From NCBI RefSeq assembly GCF_002563695.1, contig NZ_PDJI01000004.1, positions 3,844,001 to 3,908,000 on the forward strand: a stretch of 64,000 nucleotides of DNA, read 5' to 3'. Position 1 is the stretch's first letter, and every line of letters starts with the position of its first letter. This document shows, piece after piece, positions 32,004-41,127 of the stretch. The stretch is from Georgenia soli (GTDB taxonomy: Bacteria > Actinomycetota > Actinomycetes > Actinomycetales > Actinomycetaceae). A model generated the notes under the pieces. That model was not told the origin of the DNA. It made no database searches and saw only the letters and a list, made by a program, of their open reading frames with translations. Made by a program: the position numbers and the translations under genes.

Positions 32004-34312
32004 TCGCCGCGGTCAGACGGGTCCTGGCACGGCGCCGGGTCGATGTCGCCGTCCTCTCCGCGCTCGTGCTCCTCGCCCTCGTGCCGTTCGTGCCCGTCTT
32101 CGGCACCGCGCACCTCGTGGCCGCCGCGGTCGGCGGCGTCGTGCTGGGCGCCGCGGTCGCCGTCGTCGGGGCCGCCCTGCGCTGGGGCGTCCTGCCGGTG
32201 CTCGCCGCCCTCGCCGTCGTCCTGCTGGTCTTCTCCGCGCTCGGCGCGCCGACGACCGCCCTGGGCGGCGTCGTCCCCACGCCGGAGACGCTCGGCGCCG
32301 TCGGCCGCGGGGTGGTGACGTCCTGGAAGGACGTCGTCACCGTGCTGCCGCCGCTCGGCGCCGGCGGGAACCTCCTGACGGCCCCGTTCCTGCTCGCCGT
32401 CGTCGCGGCCCTCGTCTCGGTGACGGTCGCGCTGCGCACCCGTCGCCCCGCCTGGGCGCTCGTGCCGCCCGCGGTGGTGCTGGCCGTGTCCGTCCTGCTC
32501 GGCACCACCGACGTGACCACCTCCGTCCCGCTCGGCCTCCTGCTCGCGACGGCCGGACTCGTCTGGGCCAGCTGGCGCACCGGGCGGATGCACGCGAACC
32601 GCTGGGCGGGCGTGGGCGCGCTCGTGCTGGTCGGCGCGCTCGTCGGCACCGGCGTGGGCGTGCTGGCGCCTCCGCAGAACCGGTTCGTGCTGCGCGAGCA
32701 CGTCGAGCCGCCGCCGGACATCCACGACTACTCCAGCCCCCTCGCCGGCTTCCGCGAGTACGTCAAGGACCACCGCGAGGAGCCCGTCCTCACCGTCGAG
32801 GGACTCCCCGCGGAGGCGCGCGTGCGCCTGGCGACCCTGGACGCCTACGACGGGACCGCGTGGGCCGTCTCCGACCCGCAGGTGTCGGGCTCCGGCGAGT
32901 ACATGCGCATCGGGGAGCGCATCGAGCCCGTGCTCGCCGACGGCCTGCACGAGGTGCGCGTCACCGTGGGCGCGTACGCCGGGGTGTGGGTCCCCGTGGT
33001 CGGCACGCCCTACGACGTCGACTTCACCGGGGACGGCGCCGAGGAGCTCTCGCGCTCCTTCTTCTTCAACCGCTCCACCGGGACCGGCCTGACCACCGCC
33101 GGCCTCGGCGCGGGCGACACCTACGAGGTGCTCGCCCAGGTGCCGGAACGGCCCACCAACACCGAGCTCGAGGGCGCCCCGCTCGCGGACGTCCCGCTCC
33201 CCGAGGTCGTCTACCCCGACGTCGTCACCACCGTCGCGGCGGCCCTGACCGCCGACGCGTCGACCTCGATCGCCCGCATCCAGGCCGTCGAGCAGGGGCT
33301 GCAGGCCGGCTACTTCTCCCACGGCCTGGAGGGCGAGACGCCGTCGCTGCCCGGTCACGGCGCGGCCCGGCTGGACTCCCTCCTCGGCGGCGAGGACCCC
33401 ATGGTCGGCGACGAGGAGCAGTACGCCGCGGCCATGGGGCTGATCCTGCGCTCCATGTCGATCCCCGCCCGCGTGGTCATGGGCTTCGAGGCGCCGGCCG
33501 GCGCCGACGGACCGGTCGAGCTGACCGGCGACGACGTCACCGCCTGGGTCGAGGTGCCGTTCGAGGGCCACGGCTGGGTGCCGTTCTTCCCGACGCCGGA
33601 CGAGGACCGGATCTGGCAGGAGGAGTCGCCGCTGCCCCAGAACCGGCCCCAGCCGCAGGTGCTGCAGCCCCCGCCGCCGGCCCAGGAGCCGCCCGACGCA
33701 CCGCCGTCGGACCGCCAGGACGTCGAGATCGACGACGAGAAGGACAAGGACGAGGCCGAGCTGCCGGTGGCGCTGCTCGTGGCGGCCGCCGCGGCGGGGG
33801 TGCTGCTGCTCCTGCTCGCCCCGCTGCTCGTGATCCTGGCCGTCAAGCTGCGCCGCCGCCGGAGGCGCCGCACCCGGGGCACACCCTCGACCAGGGTGGC
33901 CGGCGGATGGGCCGAGATCGTCGACGCCGCCACGGACCTCGGCGTGGACGTCTCACGCACCGCCACCCGGTCCCAGGCGGCGGGGGAGATCGTCGGTGCC
34001 CTGGCCGCACCGGCGGAGGCGGCCGGGCGCCGGCGCCGACCCGCGCCCGTCGACGCCTCGGGCGCCCGCGCCGCGGACCTCGCCGCCCGGGCCGACGCCG
34101 GCACGTTCGGGCCGGCCGAGCCCGACGAGCACCACGTCGGCACCTACTGGGACGAGGTGGAGGCCACCCTCGCCCGCCTGCGTGCCGCCGTCGGCAGGCG
34201 CCGCTGGTGGCGCTCCCGGGTCTCCACCAGGTCCCTGCGCCGCGGCAGGCGTCGCGACGTGCGTCCCCGAAGCAGCCACAGCGCCGGCCGCGGGCCGCGC
34301 GGGAAGGACTGA
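32000..34312 (+). CDS. Transglutaminase-fold membrane protein lacking catalytic residues
   Basis: A 770-residue protein: about six N-terminal membrane helices (residues 15-230), a large outside part, a final helix (about 588-615) and a basic cytoplasmic tail. The transglutaminase-like core is at about 455-535. Where the family has Cys, His and Asp, this protein has Glu472 (MVGDEEQYAAAM), Thr514 (DDVTAWVEV) and Phe530 (GWVPFFPTP). The fold is clear from the flanking matches (MSIPARVVMGF), but an active thiol protease or transglutaminase is not expected. It overlaps DUF58, and the FtsK-type gene starts 3 bp after its stop. It matches tgm of the PFNA cluster by position. Confidence 0.9.
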   Translation: MIAAVRRVLARRRVDVAVLSALVLLALVPFVPVFGTAHLVAAAVGGVVLGAAVAVVGAALRWGVLPVLAALAVVLLVFSALGAPTTALGGVVPTPETLGAVGRGVVTSWKDVVTVLPPLGAGGNLLTAPFLLAVVAALVSVTVALRTRRPAWALVPPAVVLAVSVLLGTTDVTTSVPLGLLLATAGLVWASWRTGRMHANRWAGVGALVLVGALVGTGVGVLAPPQNRFVLREHVEPPPDIHDYSSPLAGFREYVKDHREEPVLTVEGLPAEARVRLATLDAYDGTAWAVSDPQVSGSGEYMRIGERIEPVLADGLHEVRVTVGAYAGVWVPVVGTPYDVDFTGDGAEELSRSFFFNRSTGTGLTTAGLGAGDTYEVLAQVPERPTNTELEGAPLADVPLPEVVYPDVVTTVAAALTADASTSIARIQAVEQGLQAGYFSHGLEGETPSLPGHGAARLDSLLGGEDPMVGDEEQYAAAMGLILRSMSIPARVVMGFEAPAGADGPVELTGDDVTAWVEVPFEGHGWVPFFPTPDEDRIWQEESPLPQNRPQPQVLQPPPPAQEPPDAPPSDRQDVEIDDEKDKDEAELPVALLVAAAAAGVLLLLLAPLLVILAVKLRRRRRRRTRGTPSTRVAGGWAEIVDAATDLGVDVSRTATRSQAAGEIVGALAAPAEAAGRRRRPAPVDASGARAADLAARADAGTFGPAEPDEHHVGTYWDEVEATLARLRAAVGRRRWWRSRVSTRSLRRGRRRDVRPRSSHSAGRGPRGKD

Positions 34313-34314
34313 GC

Positions 34315-37300
34315 GTGCGGATCAAGCTGACGCTCCTGCGCACCAGCGCCGAGCCGGTCGACCTGGCGGTGACCGTGGACGGCACCGCCACGGTCGCCGA
34401 CGTCGCCCGCAACCTGTACGAGACGGACCCCGTGCCGGTGGCGCTGAGCGAGCCGGAGATCGCCAACCTCACGCTGCGTCGGCACGGCCGCGGCGGCGAC
34501 CCGGAGCAGACGCGTCTGCTCGACCCGGACGCCCCCGCCGCCCAGACCGTCCGCCCCGGCACGGTCGTCTCCCTCGCCCAGGCGACGCAGCGGTTCGAGC
34601 GCCGCGACCCGCAGGCCCCGCCGGTCGCCCGGATCACCGTCACGGAGGGGCCCGAGACCGGCCGCGTCGTCGACGTGCCCGAGGGCACCACCATCATCGG
34701 CCGCGGCAAGGGCTGCGACGTGCGCCTCGCGGACCCCACGGTCTCCAAGGAGCACGCCCGGCTCTCCGTCACCGACGTTGTCGAGATCGCCGACCTGCGC
34801 TCCGCGAACGGCCTGCTCATGGGCGACGGCCAGGTTCAGCGCGCCGTGCTGCTCCCGCAGGACGAGGTGACGCTCGGTGACACCACGATCCGGGTCGAGC
34901 GCATCGCCGCGTCGCGGCACGCGCGCCCCGACGCCGCCGTCGTGGAGTTCAACCGCTCCCCGCGCCTCGCGCCGGCGTTCGTGGGGGAGGAGGTGGAGGC
35001 GCCCAAGCCGCCCGCGCCGCAGAAGCCGGCGAAGTTCCCGGTCGTCATCCTCCTCGTCCCGCTCATCATGGTGCCGATCTTCCTCATGATGGGGCGCAGC
35101 CCGATGATGCTGGCCTTCATGGCGATGATGCCGCTCATGGTCATCGGCACCTACATCGACCAGCGCATCACCAACCGGCGCAACTTCCGCGCCGAGGTCG
35201 AGCAGTTCGAGAGGACCATGGCCTCGGTGCGCGCGGACCTCGACGCGCGGCGCGAGACCGAGCGGACCATGCGCCTGGCCGAGCACCCCGCCGCCGGGGA
35301 GCTCCACCGGGCCGCGATGAACCTCGAGCCGCTGCTGTGGACCCGCCGGCCGGAGCACGACCTCTTCCTCACCCTGCGCCTGGGGGTGGGCACCATGCCC
35401 TCGCGCACGGAGGTCAAGGTCCCCAACCGGGGCAACACCCTCGACGAGTTCTGGGACCAGGTCACCGCGCTCAAGCGGGACACGCTCATGGTCGACGGCG
35501 TCCCCGTCACCGCGGACCTGCGCGAGTGCGGCGCCGTCGGCCTCGCCGGCCCCTGGCACGTCCTCGACGACGCCGCCCGCGCCGTCGTCGCCCAGCTCGT
35601 CGCCGTGCACTCGCCCGCCGAGCTCGTGCTAACCGTGGCGACGTCGGCGGCCAGCGCCGCGCGGTGGGACTGGACCAAGTGGCTGCCGCACGTCGGCTCC
35701 GTCCACTCGCCCCTGGACGGCCCCCACATCGGCTCCCACCAGGCCGGCGTCCTCCAGCTGGTCTCCCGTCTCGAGGGGCTCGTCGACGAACGCCTCGCCG
35801 CCCGACGGTCGGCCGAGGCACAGCACCTGCCCGTCGTCGTGCTCCTGGTCGAGGACGACGCCCCGATCGAGCGCGGGCGCCTCGTCCGCCTCGCCGAGGA
35901 GGGCCCCGCGGCAGGCGTCCACGTGATCTGGTGCGCCGGCGCCGTCGAGCGGCTGCCGGCCGTCTGCCGCACGTTCGTCACGGTCACCAGCTCCACCGAG
36001 ACCGGCGCCGCCGGCTACGTCAGGAACGGCACCGCGGTCACGCCCATGGCGTGCGAGACGCTCGGCGAGACCGAGGTCGCCGCCCTGGCCACCCACCTCG
36101 CCGCCGTCAACGACGCCGGCGCCCCCGTCGACGACGCCTCCGACCTGCCCGGCCGCGTGTCCTACCTGGCGCTCGTCGGGCCCGAGGTCGCGCAGGGCGC
36201 CCAGGGCATCCTCGAGCGCTGGCAGGAGAACGGCTCCCTCACCCCGCGCGACGGGCGACCGCCGCAGCGGCGCCGCCACGATGCGAACCTGCGCGCCCTG
36301 ATCGGGCAGGGCGCCACCGAGCCGTTCACGCTCGACCTGCGCAGCCAGGGTCCGCACGCCCTCGTCGGGGGCACCACCGGCGCCGGCAAGTCCGAGTTCC
36401 TGCAGTCCTGGGTGCTCGGCATGGCGACGGCGCACAGCCCCGACCGGGTGACGTTCCTGTTCGTGGACTACAAGGGCGGCTCCGCCTTCGCCGACTGCGT
36501 CCACCTGCCGCACACGGTCGGCCTGGTCACCGACCTCTCGCCGCACCTCGTACGCCGGGCGCTGACCTCGCTGCGGGCCGAGCTCCACCACCGCGAGCAC
36601 CTGCTCAACCGCAAGGGCGCCAAGGACCTCGTCACCCTCGAGCGCACGGGGGACCCCGAGGCGCCCCCGAGCCTCATCATCGTCGTCGACGAGTTCGCTG
36701 CCCTGGCGACCGAGGTCCCCGAGTTCGTCGACGGCGTGGTGGACGTGGCCCAGCGCGGGCGGTCCCTCGGGCTGCACCTGGTGCTGGCCACGCAGCGCCC
36801 CGCCGGCGTCATCAAGGACAACCTGCGCGCCAACACGAACCTGCGCGTCGCCCTGCGGATGGCGGACGAGAACGACTCCACCGACGTGCTCGGCCTGCCC
36901 ATGGCGGCCCACTTCGACCCGGCCACGCCGGGTCGCGGCGCCGCCCGCACCGGGCCCGGCCGCATCACCATGTTCCAGGCCGGCTACGCCGGCGGGCGCA
37001 CCACCGACGCGGCCCCGACGGCGCAGGTCGACGTCGAGACCCTCGCCATGGGTGCCGGGGTGCGGTGGGAGAAGCCGGAGCGGCCCGAGGAGGACCGGGC
37101 CGAGCGCGGCGACGAGGGGCCCACCGACATCGCGCGCATCGTCGCCTCGGTGCGCGCGGCCGCCGACGCGGCGGGCGTCCCCGCGCCCCGCAAGCCGTGG
37201 CTGCCCACCCTGGGCGACGTGCAGGACCTCTCGGCCCTGCGTCCGCGCACCGACTCGGCGCTGGTCCTCGGCGTCGTCGACGACCCGGCGCACCAGCGGC

Positions 37301-38736
37301 AGGTCACCACGTTCTACCGGCCAGACACCGACGGCAACATCGTCTTCTACGGTGCCGGCGGATCGGGGAAGTCGACGGCGCTGCGCACCCTCGCCGTCGG
37401 CGCGGGCATCACCCCCAAGGGCGGACCGGTCCACGTCTACGGCCTCGACTTCTCCTCCGGCGGCCTCGCGCCGCTCGAGGGGCTCCCGCACGTGGGCGCC
37501 GTCATCGACGGCGACGACGCCGAGCGCATCCAGCGACTGCTGGGCATGCTGCGCGACCTGGTCGAGGAACGGTCCGTGCGCTACGCCGAGGCACGGGCGG
37601 GGAGCATCGCGGAGTACCGCGACATCACCGGCCGCGCCGACGAGCCGCGCATCCTGCTCCTGCTCGACGGCTTCGCGGCGTTCCGCGCCGAGTGGGAGAC
37701 CCTGCTCGGCCGGGCGTCCTGGTACCAGCTGTTCCTCCAGCTCCTCGTCGACGGCCGCTCCGTCGGCGTGCACGTGGCCGTGACGGCGGACCGCCCGGGC
37801 GCGATCCCCACCTCGGTCACCGGCTCGCTGCCGCGGCGCGTCATCATGCGGATGGCGGACGAGGCCGCCTACCAGCAGCTCGGCGCGCCCAAGGACGTCC
37901 TCGACGCGACGTCGGTGCCCGGCCGGGCGATCACGCCGTCGGGCCTGGAGATGCAGATAGCGGTGCTGGGCGGGACCTCCAACCTGGCCGAGCAGGTCCG
38001 GGCGGTCGAGAAGCTCGCGGGCACGCTGCGGCGCACCGGCACCCAGGAGGCGCCCCCCGTGCGGCGGCTGCCCGAGGTCGTGCCGTCCGAGGAGATGCCC
38101 GCCCACGTCGACGGGCTGCCCGTGCTCGGCGTCGCCGACGACACCCTCGCCCCGATCGGGTTCGAGCCCGTGGGGACGTTCCTGCTCGCCGGGCCGGCAG
38201 AGTCCGGGCGGACGAACGCGCTGCGCTGGCTCACGCACGCGCTCGCCGAGGCGGAGCCGGCCACCCGCTTCGTCTACCTCGGGGCACGGCGCTCCGTGCT
38301 GGCCGGGCAGGACCTCTGGGAGCGGACCGCCACCGGTGCGGCGGACGTCACCGAGCTGACCAAGGAGGTGCTGCCGCTCTTCGCCGCGCCGCCGGACCGG
38401 GGCCAGCCCGGGGTCGTGCTCGTCGTCGAGAACCTGGCGGACTTCCTCTCCAGCCCGGCCGAGCGCGGCCTCACGGAGCTGATCCAGCAGGCCAAGCGGA
38501 ACGAGCACCTGGTGATCGCCGACGGCGAGACGTCGACCTGGGGGTCGTCCTGGCCGCTGCTCGCGGAGGTCCGCAACGGTCGTCGCGGCCTGGCGCTGCA
38601 GCCGGAGGCCGTCGAGGGCGACTCGCTGTTCCGCACCTCCTTCCCGCGCGTGCAGCGCAAGGAGTTCCCGCCCGGGCGCGGGATGTACGTGGCCAAGGGC
38701 AAGGTCCGCAAGGTCCAGGTGCCGCTGCTGGGATGA
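34315..38736 (+). CDS. EssC/EccC-like FtsK-SpoIIIE ATPase with beta-grasp and FHA head
   Basis: A 1473-residue motor protein of type VII secretion type. Residues 1-90 look like a ubiquitin-like beta-grasp domain (VRIKLTLLRTSAEPVDLAVT). Residues about 105-200 are an FHA domain (TTIIGRGKGCDVRL, SKEHARL, SANG). Two membrane helices lie at about 242-282. Three FtsK-type ATPase modules follow: Walker A GGTTGAGKSE (about 685) with Walker B VVDEFAAL; GAGGSGKST (about 1013) with a Walker B of LLDGF, lacking the Glu; and a degenerate GPAESGRT (about 1292, Lys to Arg). Single-polypeptide architecture with an FHA head resembles EssC of the Firmicutes rather than the split mycobacterial EccCa/EccCb. GTG lies 3 bp after the previous stop. 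Confidence 0.92.
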   Translation: MRIKLTLLRTSAEPVDLAVTVDGTATVADVARNLYETDPVPVALSEPEIANLTLRRHGRGGDPEQTRLLDPDAPAAQTVRPGTVVSLAQATQRFERRDPQAPPVARITVTEGPETGRVVDVPEGTTIIGRGKGCDVRLADPTVSKEHARLSVTDVVEIADLRSANGLLMGDGQVQRAVLLPQDEVTLGDTTIRVERIAASRHARPDAAVVEFNRSPRLAPAFVGEEVEAPKPPAPQKPAKFPVVILLVPLIMVPIFLMMGRSPMMLAFMAMMPLMVIGTYIDQRITNRRNFRAEVEQFERTMASVRADLDARRETERTMRLAEHPAAGELHRAAMNLEPLLWTRRPEHDLFLTLRLGVGTMPSRTEVKVPNRGNTLDEFWDQVTALKRDTLMVDGVPVTADLRECGAVGLAGPWHVLDDAARAVVAQLVAVHSPAELVLTVATSAASAARWDWTKWLPHVGSVHSPLDGPHIGSHQAGVLQLVSRLEGLVDERLAARRSAEAQHLPVVVLLVEDDAPIERGRLVRLAEEGPAAGVHVIWCAGAVERLPAVCRTFVTVTSSTETGAAGYVRNGTAVTPMACETLGETEVAALATHLAAVNDAGAPVDDASDLPGRVSYLALVGPEVAQGAQGILERWQENGSLTPRDGRPPQRRRHDANLRALIGQGATEPFTLDLRSQGPHALVGGTTGAGKSEFLQSWVLGMATAHSPDRVTFLFVDYKGGSAFADCVHLPHTVGLVTDLSPHLVRRALTSLRAELHHREHLLNRKGAKDLVTLERTGDPEAPPSLIIVVDEFAALATEVPEFVDGVVDVAQRGRSLGLHLVLATQRPAGVIKDNLRANTNLRVALRMADENDSTDVLGLPMAAHFDPATPGRGAARTGPGRITMFQAGYAGGRTTDAAPTAQVDVETLAMGAGVRWEKPERPEEDRAERGDEGPTDIARIVASVRAAADAAGVPAPRKPWLPTLGDVQDLSALRPRTDSALVLGVVDDPAHQRQVTTFYRPDTDGNIVFYGAGGSGKSTALRTLAVGAGITPKGGPVHVYGLDFSSGGLAPLEGLPHVGAVIDGDDAERIQRLLGMLRDLVEERSVRYAEARAGSIAEYRDITGRADEPRILLLLDGFAAFRAEWETLLGRASWYQLFLQLLVDGRSVGVHVAVTADRPGAIPTSVTGSLPRRVIMRMADEAAYQQLGAPKDVLDATSVPGRAITPSGLEMQIAVLGGTSNLAEQVRAVEKLAGTLRRTGTQEAPPVRRLPEVVPSEEMPAHVDGLPVLGVADDTLAPIGFEPVGTFLLAGPAESGRTNALRWLTHALAEAEPATRFVYLGARRSVLAGQDLWERTATGAADVTELTKEVLPLFAAPPDRGQPGVVLVVENLADFLSSPAERGLTELIQQAKRNEHLVIADGETSTWGSSWPLLAEVRNGRRGLALQPEAVEGDSLFRTSFPRVQRKEFPPGRGMYVAKGKVRKVQVPLLG

Positions 38737-38754
38737 GCGCCACGTGCGCGGGCA

Positions 38755-38768
38755 GGGTAGTTGTCCCC
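38755..38768. promoter_or_regulatory. Operator copy upstream of the Esp-like gene
   Basis: GGGTAGTTGTCCCC differs at two bases from the palindrome found before the Ig/FN3 gene and at one base from the copy at 42735-42748, and like that copy is followed by AT. It lies just after the FtsK-type gene. Confidence 0.7.
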
Positions 38769-38803
38769 ATGCCGGGTGCGTGCGCCGCGACGGACGGCTG
38801 GGG

Positions 38804-38809
38804 TACAAA
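38804..38809 (+). promoter_or_regulatory. -10-like hexamer TACAAA of the Esp-like operon
   Basis: TACAAA(T) lies 35 bp after the operator copy and about 40 bp before the ATG at 38847. No -35 hexamer is seen. It would start the transcript of the Esp-like gene and the five coupled genes after it. Confidence 0.5.
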
Positions 38810-38846
38810 TCAGGACAGGACCGACTTGACGAGCACGGGGGAGCCG

Positions 38847-39161
38847 ATGGGTGACAGCGACTTCAGGGTGGACACCGAGGTGCTGAGGAGCACCGGTGCC
38901 CAGCTGAGGGACATCGTCGACGCGCTGAAGGGGGCCAAGGACGACGCCGCCACCCTGGCCGGGCACGTGGGCCACGGCGGGCTGGCCGGCAAGGTCCGGG
39001 ACTTCGCCGACAATTGGCAGAGCCGGCGGCAGGAGATGCTCGAGACGATCGGTGGCCTCGGCGAGGTCTCCGAGGGGGTCGGCATCGCGTTCGAGGAGTG
39101 GGACAGCGAGCTCGCCAGGGCGATCACGGTCGACGCCGAGCACGCAGGAGGGAACCGATGA
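38847..39161 (+). CDS. Small EspC/WXG100-type helical protein (104 aa)
   Basis: A small, nearly all-helical protein that fits a two-helix hairpin of the WXG100/EspC superfamily: FRVDTEVLRSTGAQLRDIVDAL, a glycine-rich turn GHGGLAG, then FADNWQSRRQEMLETIGGL. A Trp sits at the start of the second helix in NWQSR rather than in a W-x-G. Such proteins are usually export substrates or partners of the FtsK-type ATPase. ATG with GGGGGAG upstream is chosen; a TTG at 38826 is an alternative. It overlaps the next gene by 4 bases and has its own operator-linked promoter. Confidence 0.78.
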   Translation: MGDSDFRVDTEVLRSTGAQLRDIVDALKGAKDDAATLAGHVGHGGLAGKVRDFADNWQSRRQEMLETIGGLGEVSEGVGIAFEEWDSELARAITVDAEHAGGNR

Positions 39162-40534
39162 GCCGCCCCACCGACTGGTCGCCCCTCCAGCAGTGGGAGG
39201 ACCCGGTCCCGGGGGACCCGGACGAGGTCTCCGCCGGGGCGGAGGCCATGGCCCGCGTGGCCGCCACCATCAGCGAGGCCGCCGAGAACCTGCGGGCGCT
39301 CGGCGCCGACGACGGGATGAGGAGCCAGGCCGTCGAGAAGTTCCGGGCGCGTGCCCTCGAGGTCGCGGCCGAGATCGAGCTCGCCCAGGAGCGCTACGCG
39401 AACACCGGCACGGCACTTGCCGGGTACGTCGAGCCGCTCCGGGCTGCCCAGAAGCTCTCGGTCGACGCGCTGGACGAGGCCCGCACGGCTCGCGCGGCGC
39501 TCAACGCCGCCGAGGCCGACGTCTCCGACCTCAGCTACCAGCGCCAGGGCGCGGCCGACGAGGTGGCGCTGGCCAAGGTCGACGAGAAGCTCGAGGGCAC
39601 CTGGGCGCGTCAGGCGCGCGCGCAGGGGGACCTTGACGCCGCGTTCGCCAAGCTGCGCGAGGCCACCGGGAAACGCGACGACGCCGCCGAGACGGCGATG
39701 GGCCTGATCGACCACGCGCTGAAGATCAACGACCTGGACGACTCGGCCTGGCGGCAGTTCCTCAACAAGAACGCCGAGTTCCTCGACGGGGTGGCCACGG
39801 TCCTGGGCTACGTCGCCGCCCTCCTCGCCGTGGTGACACTCTTCATCCCCGGCGTGAACCTCCTGGCCATCGGGCTCGCCATCGGCCTCGGTGCCGCGGC
39901 GATCAACTTCGCCCTGGCGGAGAACGGGAACAAGGACTGGAGCGACTTCTTCATGGATGTCGTCGGCCTGGCGACGCTCGGGGTCGGCAAGATCGGCGTA
40001 CTGGCGCTCAAGGGGGCCCGGGCCTCCCGGGCGGCACAGGTGGCCCGGAACCGTGCCGGCGTGCTCGCGCCGCGCCGGCCCGCCGGCACGCCGCGCCGCG
40101 GCCGCGCCGGCAACCGGGCCCGTGCACGCCGCGCCCGGCAGGGTCAGGAGGCACAGCGGGCGGAGTACCTGCGTGCTACGACGCCGGACCGGACGGCAGT
40201 GCTCCGCGACCCGCGGTCCTGGTACGACGCCGCGAGGGAGAACGTCACGGACAACGGGTGGGGCAACCTCCTGCGCTCCGGGGGCGGCTCCGACGCGTAC
40301 CAGATGAGCTACTACCGCATGGTCGCCGCCCAGGGCGAGGGAGGTGGCCGTGCCGCTCGGGAGATCATCGCGATCGACAACGTCACCGGGGCCATGACGA
40401 ACTTCGAGGGCGGCCTCGCGGTGGTGGCCGCGACGCCCTTCAAGGACGGCGTGGCAACCTGGGGCGGGAACCTCCTCGACCCGTACCTGCCGGACCGCCG
40501 CCTCCAGGACGACGTCGGCGGGGTCGTGAAGTGA
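39158..40534 (+). CDS. Candidate type VII effector with hydrophobic middle (458 aa)
   Basis: Residues 1-205 are strongly helical (EVSAGAEAMARVAATISEAAENL and later long helices) like the export domains of LXG/WXG-type effectors. Residues about 213-258 and 266-286 are hydrophobic (VLGYVAALLAVVTLFIPGVN, then IGLAIGLGAAAINFALAENG). A very basic stretch (about 300-330, RRPAGTPRRGRAGNRARARR) and a C-terminal domain of about 120 residues follow, with no motif I recognise. By layout it could be a membrane-active toxin or a structural substrate of the export system; that is inference. It overlaps the Esp-like gene before it and a membrane-protein gene after it (GTGA), as toxin-immunity pairs often do. 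Confidence 0.72.
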   Translation: MSRPTDWSPLQQWEDPVPGDPDEVSAGAEAMARVAATISEAAENLRALGADDGMRSQAVEKFRARALEVAAEIELAQERYANTGTALAGYVEPLRAAQKLSVDALDEARTARAALNAAEADVSDLSYQRQGAADEVALAKVDEKLEGTWARQARAQGDLDAAFAKLREATGKRDDAAETAMGLIDHALKINDLDDSAWRQFLNKNAEFLDGVATVLGYVAALLAVVTLFIPGVNLLAIGLAIGLGAAAINFALAENGNKDWSDFFMDVVGLATLGVGKIGVLALKGARASRAAQVARNRAGVLAPRRPAGTPRRGRAGNRARARRARQGQEAQRAEYLRATTPDRTAVLRDPRSWYDAARENVTDNGWGNLLRSGGGSDAYQMSYYRMVAAQGEGGGRAAREIIAIDNVTGAMTNFEGGLAVVAATPFKDGVATWGGNLLDPYLPDRRLQDDVGGVVK

Positions 40535-41127
40535 CCACCCCGCAGACCGGGACGAAACGTCGCCGCATGACCCCTGTGCGGCAGTTCCAGGTGGTCGGGC
40601 TGGTCCACGGGGCGCTGTTCGCGTGGACCGGGTTCTATCTCTACGCCCCTCGCAACTACACCGACGGGATCGAGAGGGTGCTCCTCGACGTCACCGCGGG
40701 CGGGTTCGGTGACCGGTTCTACGCGGCAGTCGTGGCGGTGCTCGTGTGGGGGCACGTCCCCGTGGTGTACCTGCTCGCCGTCTGGGGAGTCGTCCTCGCT
40801 CTCGGCTCGCTCCGCGGACCGCGCCCCGGCGAGGGGTACGACCCCGGACGGGTGCCGACGGTCCTGCTGTTCTGGGGCTCGTTCGCGATCGCGGCGATGA
40901 TCAGGTCGATCTCCGGCACGACGGCGGGGCCGCACAGATTCCTCGACAGCCCGTACTACGGGGTCTCGTTCGGCGCGTTCTGGGTCTGGGCCGGCATCGC
41001 CCTGGCCGCGGTCACGACCGCCGGCGTGCGTGCGGCTCGCGGCATCCCCTCACCCGACGCGGCCGACGTCCGGCACACGCGGGCCGCCCGAGTCATGGCG
41101 GCGCAGCGACGCCGCGAGAACCCATGA
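40531..41127 (+). CDS. Four-helix membrane protein (198 aa), possible immunity protein
   Basis: No known family is recognised. After a short basic N-terminus (TTPQTGTKRRRM) there are four hydrophobic segments: about residues 18-36, 56-84, 110-126 and 148-170. The C-terminus is arginine-rich. The GTG start overlaps the stop of the candidate effector, and its stop overlaps the next gene (ATGA). A polytopic protein coupled to a hydrophobic effector could protect the producing cell; nothing in the sequence proves this. Confidence 0.7.
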   Translation: MTTPQTGTKRRRMTPVRQFQVVGLVHGALFAWTGFYLYAPRNYTDGIERVLLDVTAGGFGDRFYAAVVAVLVWGHVPVVYLLAVWGVVLALGSLRGPRPGEGYDPGRVPTVLLFWGSFAIAAMIRSISGTTAGPHRFLDSPYYGVSFGAFWVWAGIALAAVTTAGVRAARGIPSPDAADVRHTRAARVMAAQRRRENP

